This document shows, piece by piece, positions 15,302 through 20,927 of a stretch of 20,927 bases of DNA. The notes beneath the pieces are model-generated. The model did not search any database, had not been told where the DNA came from, and was given only the letters and a program-made list of their open reading frames with translations. The position numbers and the translations under genes are program-made. How positions within the stretch are numbered: position 1 is the stretch's first letter; each line of letters starts with the position of its first letter. The DNA is from CAZJDV01 sp964544865 (GTDB taxonomy: Bacteria; Chloroflexota; Dehalococcoidia; Lucifugimonadales; CAJWER01): the NCBI GenBank assembly GCA_964544865.1, contig CAZJDV010000042.1:1-20927 (forward strand). Direction: 5' to 3'.

Positions 15302-15315
15302 GAAACATATGTTCG
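15302..15315 (-). promoter_or_regulatory. Possible LexA (SOS) box
   Basis: On the minus strand CGAACATATGTTTC fits every position of the Bacillus-type SOS box CGAACRNRYGTTYC. It sits just upstream of the -35 of a plus-strand promoter. The LexA specificity of this organism is unknown, and no DNA-damage gene starts here. Confidence 0.35.
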
Positions 15316-15334
15316 TGTCTATTGACACGTACAT
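15309..15334. repeat. 26-bp operator-like inverted repeat
   Basis: ATGTTCGTGTC (15309-15319) and GACACGTACAT (15324-15334) are complementary at 10 of 11 positions around TATT. The inner six bases (CGTGTC/GACACG) are perfect. It overlaps both the SOS-like box and the -35 at 15322. Confidence 0.5.
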
Positions 15335-15351
15335 TCGTTCTGTTCTAGACT
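15322..15351 (+). promoter_or_regulatory. Orphan promoter in the PiT-mutL gap
   Basis: TTGACA (15322-15327), an 18-base spacer and TAGACT (15346-15351). It points toward the antisense side of mutL. No gene follows, so the product would be a non-coding or antisense RNA. Confidence 0.35.
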
Positions 15352-15547
15352 TGGCGGAGACACGGACCGGCGGGCGCGACACCTCGAATCGGTACGCAGC
15401 CGTCCCGCCCAAACACCCAGAATCGTCCTCCCGGGCTTCCCCCCCCCCAGGGCACCCCCCAACATGCACCTCCCCAGAACGCCCGGGAGGGCGAGGACGG
15501 CACTGGACAAAGCCTATCCGCGGGTGAATGGGCGGGCCGTGTCTCCC

Positions 15548-17326
15548 CTATCTCCTCCCGAACTCGCGCTCCAGGCGCGCGGACGTCAGGTGGATCATGG
15601 TGGGCCGCCCGTGCGGGCACGTGTGGGGCTGCCGGCAGAGCTCCAGTTGCCGCGTGAGCTCAGACATCTCCTGCTGGGAGAGGGTCTTGCTGGCCCTTAT
15701 GGCGCCGTGGCACGCGACGGAGTAGGCCGCCCGCTCCTCCCAGGACTCGAAGCCGCCACCCTCGTCCATCGAGTCGAGCACGTCGACGAGCGCCTGGCCG
15801 GGGTCGCCGCCGGACAGCAGGCTGGGGACGCCACGCAAGATGTACGACGTGCCTCCGAAGGGCTCGACGCTGAACCCCAGGCTCGATATGAGCGCGCCCT
15901 GCGACTCCAGCAGCTCGGTCTGGCGAGGGTCCAGCGGGACAGGCACCGGCTCCATGAGCCTCTGGGACACGGACGCCTGGGCGATGGAATCGTCCCTGAC
16001 CTTCTCGAAAAGCACCCTCTCGTGGGCGGCATGCTGGTCGATGAGGTAAACGCCGTCGGGCCCCTCCGCGGCGATATAAGTGTTCTGGACCTGGCCTAGC
16101 ACCCTTAGCGCCGGAAGCGCGGTCCGGGGCAGCATGGTCTCCGGAGAAGTGGCCTCCGCGGCGCGCTCCGGCGGCGAGTGGGCGGTCCCGGGACCGGGTG
16201 CGGGCCACGACGCGAGCCCCGGCGTTTCCGAAGCATCCACGCTTCTGGGAGCAAAAGGCGCGCCGTGCGTTCGCAGCGCCGCGGGGCCCTGCGCGACAGG
16301 CGGCTGTCTGAGCTCGGGCACGGGAGAGTGCTGTGAGAGCCTGCTCCGGACCGCCCTCTGCAGCGCCGAAAACACCGGCCCCTCGCGACGAAAGCGCACC
16401 TCGGTCTTGGAGGGATGCACGTTTACGTCCACCTCTGGGTGGGGCATGGCGATGCTGACGACCGCCACGGGGAAGCGCCGCTCCATCAAGAATCCGCGGT
16501 AGGCCTCCTGGACCGCGTACGTCAACATGCGGTTCTGCACCCAGCGGCCGTTGACGAAAATGGTGATGTGACTGCGGTTGGACCGGGTCACCGATGGCGG
16601 ACCGATCATCCCGGCGGCAATGGGGCCCTCCTCGACCTCACCGCTCGATTCCGTTACCAGCTCGAGCATCGAGTGTGCGACACCAGGGCCGTACAGATCG
16701 GAGACTACCTCTCGCAAGTCGCCGGTGCCCAGGGTCGAAAAAGCGGCGGAGCCGTCGATGGTTAGCTGGAATCTAACGCCAGGGTACGCCAGGGCGAATC
16801 GGGTGGTCAAGGTCTGCACCCTGGATGCCTCCGCCGTCGCGGACCGCAGAAACTTGCGACGCGCCGGGAAATCCCTGAATAGGCGCCGTACCGTGACGAC
16901 CGTGCCCGGCCCCGCGCCCTCGGGCCGGGTATCGACGACTTCGCCGTCCAACACCTCGATGCGGGTCCCGGTCTCCTCGTCTATGGTTTTGGTCACCAGC
17001 GTGACCTGCGAGACCGCCGCGACGCTGGGCAGGGCCTCTCCGCGAAAGCCGAGTGAGGATATTGTCTCCAGGTCGGAGGTCTCGGCGAGTTTACTGGTGG
17101 CGAATCTCTGAAACGCCAGCTCTATCTCGTCGCGGGCGATCCCCAAGCCGTTGTCCGCCACCCGCAGCTTATCGACGCCGCCAGCCGTCACCTCGATGTT
17201 TATCTCGCTGGCGCCGGCGTCCAGGGAGTTCTCCACCAACTCTTTCACCACCGAGGCGGGGCGCTCGATGACCTCGCCGGCGGCTATCTTGGAGGAGACC
17301 TCGATTGGCAGCAGTCGTATCGGCAA
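15548..17326 (-). CDS. mutL: DNA mismatch repair endonuclease MutL
   Basis: A 592-residue mismatch-repair protein that links MutS recognition to strand incision. The N-terminal GHKL ATPase shows IAAGEVIERPASVVKELVEN, the DNG motif (58-60) and LGFRGEAL (92-99). A Pro/Ala-rich linker at about 335-405 leads to the C-terminal dimerisation/nuclease domain. That domain carries DQHAAHERVLFE (430-441), fitting the endonuclease signature DQHA-x2-E-x4-E, plus ACHGAIRA and CPHGRPT (570-576), the zinc-site motifs. It is therefore the nicking type found in bacteria without MutH. Start TTG 17326 directly precedes the conserved PIRLLP; only a weak GAGG lies upstream. It has its own promoter at 17375-17403, and mutS is not adjacent in this window. 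Confidence 0.96.
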   Translation of the reverse strand: MPIRLLPIEVSSKIAAGEVIERPASVVKELVENSLDAGASEINIEVTAGGVDKLRVADNGLGIARDEIELAFQRFATSKLAETSDLETISSLGFRGEALPSVAAVSQVTLVTKTIDEETGTRIEVLDGEVVDTRPEGAGPGTVVTVRRLFRDFPARRKFLRSATAEASRVQTLTTRFALAYPGVRFQLTIDGSAAFSTLGTGDLREVVSDLYGPGVAHSMLELVTESSGEVEEGPIAAGMIGPPSVTRSNRSHITIFVNGRWVQNRMLTYAVQEAYRGFLMERRFPVAVVSIAMPHPEVDVNVHPSKTEVRFRREGPVFSALQRAVRSRLSQHSPVPELRQPPVAQGPAALRTHGAPFAPRSVDASETPGLASWPAPGPGTAHSPPERAAEATSPETMLPRTALPALRVLGQVQNTYIAAEGPDGVYLIDQHAAHERVLFEKVRDDSIAQASVSQRLMEPVPVPLDPRQTELLESQGALISSLGFSVEPFGGTSYILRGVPSLLSGGDPGQALVDVLDSMDEGGGFESWEERAAYSVACHGAIRASKTLSQQEMSELTRQLELCRQPHTCPHGRPTMIHLTSARLEREFGRR

Positions 17327-17374
17327 GGGGCGATAAGCCTCGCTGGGTGTGCCCGCGGGTGGCGGGCTGGATTG

Positions 17375-17403
17375 AGTTTAGAGGCACGTCCCAGCGCTGT
17401 CAA
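17375..17403 (-). promoter_or_regulatory. Promoter of mutL
   Basis: On the minus strand: perfect TTGACA (17403-17398), a 17-base spacer and TAAACT (17380-17375, 4/6 to the -10), about 50 bases before the mutL start. Confidence 0.65.
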
Positions 17404-17480
17404 ACAATTTCTTCCTGCCGCTAACCCCGTTGCTGTCGGGAAGTGCAGTGCTCGGTACCAATTCACTGCAAGCCGAAATA

Positions 17481-17510
17481 GTGACTTCCAGGGCCCGCGG
17501 ACGCTACACT
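17481..17510 (+). promoter_or_regulatory. Possible promoter of the PLP-dependent dehydratase gene
   Basis: GTGACT (17481-17486, 4/6), an 18-base spacer and TACACT (17505-17510, 4/6, the same -10 as at 187). The start codon is 77 bases downstream with AGGAGG at 17576-17581. Confidence 0.35.
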
Positions 17511-17586
17511 GTTATTCGGCCCTGGCTGCGACCACCTCGCGGCGTGTTCCTGGAGAGGCCGCGATGAGCAAGAACAGGAGGCCCCG

Positions 17587-18543
17587 ATGCCAGACCACCC
17601 GACGCTGCTGGACGTGATCGAGGCGAAACGCCGTATCGAGCCCCACATAATACGGACGCCGCTCCATCACTACCCAACGCTGGACAAGCTGTTGGGCGCG
17701 GAGGTCCATGTCAAGCACGAGAACCATCAGTTGCTGGGGGCGTTCAAGCTGCGGGGCGCGGTCAACGTCATCTCACAGTTCGACGCTGGCGAGCGGGGCC
17801 AGGGGGTGATCGCCGCCTCCACGGGCAACTTCGGGCAGGGCCTCGCATATGCCGCGGGCATATTCGGGGTGCGGGCGAGCGTAGTTGTGCCCGTGGGGTC
17901 GAACGAGGGCAAGGTGGGGTCGATGAGACAGCTGGGCGCCGCCATCGTCTTCCACGGCCGCGACTTCGACGAATCGAGAGAGCACGCCGAGCGGCTTTCG
18001 AAGGAGGAGAGCTACCGATGCGTCCACTCCGCCAACGAGCCGGGCCTGGTTCCGGGCACGGGCACATACACCCTCGAGATCATGGAGGACCTGCCGGACG
18101 TGGATGTCATTATCGTCCCGGTGGGAGGGGGCAGCGGCGTCTGCGGCGCCTGCGTGGTGGCCAAAGGCCTGAACTCGGAGGTCCAGGTAATCGGGGTGCA
18201 GGCGGCGAGTGCGCCGGCCCAGTACCTGTCGTGGAAGGAGGGGCGCGTGGTCGCGGCCAGTATGGAAACGGAGGCCGAGGGTCTGGCCACCGGCTCGGGC
18301 TACGAGTATACCCTGGGCATCATGGTGGAGATGCTGGACGACTTCATTCTCGTGTCAGAGGAAGAGCTGGACCGGGCCGTGGTGCTGCACCTGGAGCACA
18401 CCCACAACCTGACGGAGCACGCGGGCGCGGCGTCGCTTGCCGCGGCCATCAAGATCAAGGACCGCCTGGCGGGCAAGAAGGTCGCCCTGGTGATGAGCGG
18501 CGGCAACATCACGGTAGACCAGTTGAGGGCTGCTCTGGGTTGA
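17587..18543 (+). CDS. Fold-type-II PLP enzyme, threonine/serine dehydratase family
   Basis: A 318-residue cytoplasmic PLP enzyme related to catabolic threonine dehydratase, serine racemase and the hydroxyectoine-utilisation dehydratase EutB. Cofactor lysine K54 lies in AFKLRGA. STGNFGQ (78-84) is the substrate-binding loop, usually S-x-G-N-H-x-Q, with Phe in place of His here. GGGSG (180-184) is the phosphate-binding glycine loop. MSGGN near the end contacts the pyridine nitrogen region. There is no C-terminal ACT regulatory domain, so it is not the biosynthetic IlvA type. ATG 17587 follows AGGAGG by five bases, a strong site. It stands alone on the plus strand and converges with the dihydroorotate dehydrogenase gene. 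Substrate (threonine, serine or another beta-hydroxy amino acid) is open. Confidence 0.88.
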   Translation: MPDHPTLLDVIEAKRRIEPHIIRTPLHHYPTLDKLLGAEVHVKHENHQLLGAFKLRGAVNVISQFDAGERGQGVIAASTGNFGQGLAYAAGIFGVRASVVVPVGSNEGKVGSMRQLGAAIVFHGRDFDESREHAERLSKEESYRCVHSANEPGLVPGTGTYTLEIMEDLPDVDVIIVPVGGGSGVCGACVVAKGLNSEVQVIGVQAASAPAQYLSWKEGRVVAASMETEAEGLATGSGYEYTLGIMVEMLDDFILVSEEELDRAVVLHLEHTHNLTEHAGAASLAAAIKIKDRLAGKKVALVMSGGNITVDQLRAALG

Positions 18544-18730
18544 GCGGTCATGCCGCGGCCCGACCTTGCTAGCAGGCTTCAAGGGGTGCGCAGAGGGGCA
18601 GAGTCCTTTCGGCTGGAGTATGAGCTTGGAGAAGCGGGATAACGTCATCTGATTCCACTTCAGCAACAGCTCTTGAGGTTCGCCTCCGGCGTTTCGGGAC
18701 CTGCCGAAGTCCTTCGGTGAGGACAGGGGG

Positions 18731-19792
18731 TTAGGAGGACCTGAGCGACTCGGTGCTCTCGCGGGCCATGATGTCGAGAAGGCGACGGTTGATCCGCCGG
18801 ACCAGCGCCGGGCCCTGGTATATGAGGCCAGTGTATAGTTGGAGCGTGTCGGCGCCGGCCTGAAGCGCCTCCCACGCGTCGTCGCCGGAGGAGATTCCGC
18901 CGCACGCGTTGATGGTCGGGCGGGAGCCCGCCTCGTCTCTGACCTCCCTGACCATCCTGAGCACGTCAGGGAAAACGGCGCGTCCGCTGAGCCCGCCCAT
19001 TCCCACGGCGAGCCGGGCGTCCTTTGTGGGCTGGGAGTTGGCTACCGTCAGCCCTTCCACGCCGTTTTCGACGCACACTCTGACCAGCGGCAGCACCCGG
19101 GCACGGGCGCCCTCGCCGGACGGCTCCGACGCGGAGGGCTCGGCGTAGGGCGGCAACTTGACCGTCAGCGGCTTCGTCCTCCTGGCGTTGATGTGTCCAA
19201 TCAGCGTCGACAGAGTCGCGGGCCCGTGGAAAACCCTGAGCCCCTCCGTGTTCGGCGAGCTGATGTTGAGCTCAACGGCGTCCACCAGCGGTTCGAGACG
19301 GCGGTGGCACCGGACTATCTCTTCGACCGCCGTGCCGGAGATGCTCACCGCGACCGGCGTCCCCCTCAGCGCGGGACGGGCCCTGTCGAGCTGCCGGGCC
19401 GCCTGTTCCAGACCCATTCCCGGAAATCCCAGGGCGTTGATCAGCGATTGCCGTCCCGCGTATCGAAACATGCGGGGTCCTGGATTGCCGGGCCTGGGTA
19501 CCTCGGTGACGGTGCCCGCAACCAGGTAGCCGAATCCCCAGCACGACAGGGATGGGAGCATGCGGCAATCTTTGTCGAGGCCGGCGGCGAGGCCCACCGG
19601 GTTTCGCAGCCCCAGGCCGCACCAGTCCACGTTCAGCTTCGGATCCAGGACCCGAAGCGCCGGGGCCACTGCGCGCCAGAGCCATCGGCGCCTCAAGAAT
19701 ACCTCCGCCACCCTCTGGGCCGGCTCCGGAGGGAGCCTGAACAGCAGTGGTCTAAGGATGTGCCTGTAAGGGTCCGGCGCGGACACCGGCAT
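18731..19792 (-). CDS. pyrD: Dihydroorotate dehydrogenase, class 2 (quinone)
   Basis: A 353-residue FMN enzyme of pyrimidine synthesis, oxidising dihydroorotate to orotate with quinone as acceptor. The N-terminal amphipathic extension (YRHILRPLLFRLPPEPAQRVAEVFLRR) for membrane association marks class 2. Conserved parts are VGLAAGLDKD (66-75), GTVTEVPRPGNPGPRMFR (93-110), NISSPNT (176-182, with S179 as the expected catalytic base), GGLSGRA (266-272), and the C-terminal YTGLIYQGPALVRRI. NALGFPGMG replaces the common NRMGFNN form, a notable variation in the substrate loop. Start ATG 19792 has AGGAG 12 bases upstream. It has a promoter at 19843-19851. Confidence 0.93.
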   Translation of the reverse strand: MPVSAPDPYRHILRPLLFRLPPEPAQRVAEVFLRRRWLWRAVAPALRVLDPKLNVDWCGLGLRNPVGLAAGLDKDCRMLPSLSCWGFGYLVAGTVTEVPRPGNPGPRMFRYAGRQSLINALGFPGMGLEQAARQLDRARPALRGTPVAVSISGTAVEEIVRCHRRLEPLVDAVELNISSPNTEGLRVFHGPATLSTLIGHINARRTKPLTVKLPPYAEPSASEPSGEGARARVLPLVRVCVENGVEGLTVANSQPTKDARLAVGMGGLSGRAVFPDVLRMVREVRDEAGSRPTINACGGISSGDDAWEALQAGADTLQLYTGLIYQGPALVRRINRRLLDIMARESTESLRSS

Positions 19793-19842
19793 TGTGGCGC
19801 TGAGCTCCTAGGTTAGGGATTTATGGGGCGAGGTCCATCGGG

Positions 19843-19851
19843 ATTATACCA
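19843..19851 (-). promoter_or_regulatory. Extended -10 promoter of pyrD
   Basis: On the minus strand TGG-TATAAT (19851-19843): a perfect -10 with the TGn extension. The -35 is weak (TTGAGC at a 15-base spacing). The leader to ATG 19792 is about 45 bases. Confidence 0.55.
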
Positions 19852-19903
19852 GTAACCTCGTTCGCTCAATCCGCGGCAGGGATACTGGACGCGGCTTTAC
19901 TCG

Positions 19904-19930
19904 TTGTCATCAGTGAATCTGGCGTATAAT
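19904..19930 (+). promoter_or_regulatory. Promoter of the uncharacterised acidic protein gene
   Basis: A perfect TATAAT (19925-19930) with TTGTCA (19904-19909) at a short 15-base spacing. Because it overlaps the first in-frame ATG (19929), it argues for translation starting at ATG 19968. Confidence 0.5.
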
Positions 19931-19967
19931 GTATTTTGAATCGGCTAGTGGAGCGTGCACTTGGTCA

Positions 19968-20726
19968 ATGGATATTGTCTTCGACAGAGGAAGTGAGGAG
20001 CGGCCCAAGGGGCACGCGCTCCTGTATTTCCGAAACAGCTCGGACCCAGATGAGGTGTGGGTGACCTATATGGTCATTCTTCCCATCTCGGTGGACGTCA
20101 GCAAGTATGTTCCGCCATTCCTCATGGACCAGGTGGGACAGATTGCGCCGAAAGAGCTCTCGGCCTTCGCCTTCCCTCCCGCTCCCGAACGACTGGGGAG
20201 CTATGAGGCGCTGCAAGAGCTGGCCGCGAAACGTGACGACGACATCCTTTATGTGGGCTCCGTCAACCCCACTGACGTCCCGTCCGCGATGATGTCCATC
20301 AACGAGGCGGTGCAATGGTATTCGGGTATATACGGAGACGTGGTAGGGATCGCCGGGCAGGCGGACGAGGACGACGCTGACGAGGAAGACTCCAGGCTCG
20401 GTGTCACAGATGTCCTGTATGGCCTCATGAGCGAGACGGACAAGCTGGGTGAGCTAACCAAGCTAGTGGGAAGGCTGAAGTTCGCGGTAGACGGCACAGA
20501 TGCGGCGCAGATTACCGAAGCGGAGGCAGAGGTCGGCCTGTTGTCCAGACATCTTCCCGATAACCACAATGTGACCCACCTTGTCGAAGCGGTCAAGTCG
20601 AGTGACCGGCGCGGGGCGGAGCTGGCGGACCTCTACCTCCAACGGTGCTATCACCTCGTCCACGAGGACTACGCCGAGCTGGCGAGGATCGAAGCGCAGC
20701 TCAAGGACGTGCAGGAACAGGGGTAG
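19968..20726 (+). CDS. Uncharacterised acidic, mostly helical protein
   Basis: A 252-residue soluble protein I cannot assign to a family. The N-terminal part (1-125) is mixed, with a beta-like stretch GHALLYFRNSSDPDEVWVTYMVILPISVDVSK (15-46) and a helical part around the ALQELAAKRDDDILYVGSVN segment. An acidic linker, QADEDDADEEDS (131-142), separates it from a C-terminal helical region (146-252) ending in a probable coiled-coil helix ELARIEAQLKDVQEQG. No signal peptide, membrane segment or catalytic motif is seen. The ATG at 19929 is rejected because it overlaps the -10 TATAAT; GGAG at 19949-19952 precedes ATG 19968 at a rather long spacing. It is divergent from pyrD, but a functional link is not shown. 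Confidence 0.8.
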   Translation: MDIVFDRGSEERPKGHALLYFRNSSDPDEVWVTYMVILPISVDVSKYVPPFLMDQVGQIAPKELSAFAFPPAPERLGSYEALQELAAKRDDDILYVGSVNPTDVPSAMMSINEAVQWYSGIYGDVVGIAGQADEDDADEEDSRLGVTDVLYGLMSETDKLGELTKLVGRLKFAVDGTDAAQITEAEAEVGLLSRHLPDNHNVTHLVEAVKSSDRRGAELADLYLQRCYHLVHEDYAELARIEAQLKDVQEQG

Positions 20727-20927
20727 GCACCGTTCGCTGCCCATTCCGCCGAGGGCCCCCCGACAGGTCCAGGGCGAGCCTCCTGCGCTCTCAGCGACCC
20801 TCCCCGTCTCTTGCGAGGACCCAATACCGTACTGTCATCCGCCTCACACATTCGCTCCTGCATGTTCTTTTCTGTTGTCAATCAGCAAGAGAGGGACAGT
20901 TGCGGAGCCGAGAAGATTTGTTGTGAC

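Larger units (their letters stand above)
15217..15547. other. Convergent intergenic region with SOS-like box, dyad and promoter
   Basis: It lies between the 3' ends of the PiT gene and mutL. It contains an SOS-box-like sequence (15302-15315), an inverted repeat (15309-15334), a promoter-like pair (15322-15351), a C9 run (15440-15448) and an inverted repeat of CCTCCCGGGC (15427-15436) with GCCCGGGAGG (15481-15490). Small frames here have Pro/Arg/Ser-rich composition and no ribosome binding site, so no gene is called. Confidence 0.55.

Noticed and set aside
15309..15527. 72-residue plus-strand frame beginning MFVSIDTYIRSVLDL
   Set aside because: Its ATG lies upstream of the local promoter's -10, it has no Shine-Dalgarno, and it turns into Pro/Ser/Arg-rich shadow sequence of mutL's 3' flank.
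18704..18717. CCGAAG-TC-CTTCGG inverted repeat between convergent genes as a terminator
   Set aside because: The two-base spacer is too short for a stable hairpin loop, the stem is short, and there is no U-tract on either strand.
20727..20927. Start of another gene at the right edge
   Set aside because: The last frames close within a few codons (for example a TTG frame ending at the terminal TGA), and no ribosome binding site leads into the edge.
1..20927. tRNA genes, CRISPR arrays, insertion sequences
   Set aside because: No T-loop/acceptor pattern, no regular spaced repeats and no transposase or integrase motifs were seen on either strand.

Overview
The window is GC-rich chromosomal DNA from a bacterium. 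My best guess is a Chloroflexota member of the Dehalococcoidia/SAR202 type. The reasons are gene content (def-cca-secD-secF cluster, DUF47-PiT pair, several stand-alone catabolic enzymes), frequent TTG/GTG starts and TTGACA/TATAAT-type promoters. This is inferred from style and not proven. No rRNA, tRNA, CRISPR array, insertion sequence or phage gene was found.

Left part (1-5285): the tail of an unknown gene (1-102); a Gfo/Idh/MocA oxidoreductase; a 74-residue membrane protein with a strong terminator after it; an intergenic block with two long hairpins; a thioredoxin/TlpA-like lipoprotein on the minus strand; then a class V aminotransferase and a short-chain dehydrogenase on the plus strand. 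The lipoprotein is the most notable gene. Its reading frame is interrupted only by a TGA exactly where the first cysteine of the redox CxxC motif should be (U-P-T-C). A bacterial-type SECIS hairpin begins 10 bases after that TGA. I read it as an unannotated selenoprotein.

Middle part (5286-8225): a less GC-rich block with a tubulin/FtsZ-superfamily GTPase on the minus strand. It keeps tubulin nucleotide-binding motifs but is split by one frameshift near 6650-6670. It is followed by a DHDPS-superfamily lyase that lacks the usual YNxP tyrosine.

Housekeeping part (8278-17326): a minus-strand operon def-cca-secD-secF (deformylase, tRNA nucleotidyltransferase, protein export) with a good promoter at 13259-13288. 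Divergent from it is a phosphate-uptake pair (DUF47/PhoU-like protein plus PiT transporter). Its mRNA leader contains a perfect intrinsic terminator between promoter and start codon, so it looks attenuated. The convergent gap after PiT holds a perfect Bacillus-type SOS-box match, a dyad and a promoter, but no clear gene. MutL (endonuclease type) follows on the minus strand with its own promoter.

Right part (17587-20927): a fold-type-II PLP enzyme of the threonine dehydratase group, a class 2 dihydroorotate dehydrogenase on the minus strand, and divergently an uncharacterised 252-residue acidic, helical protein. The last 200 bases hold nothing I can identify.
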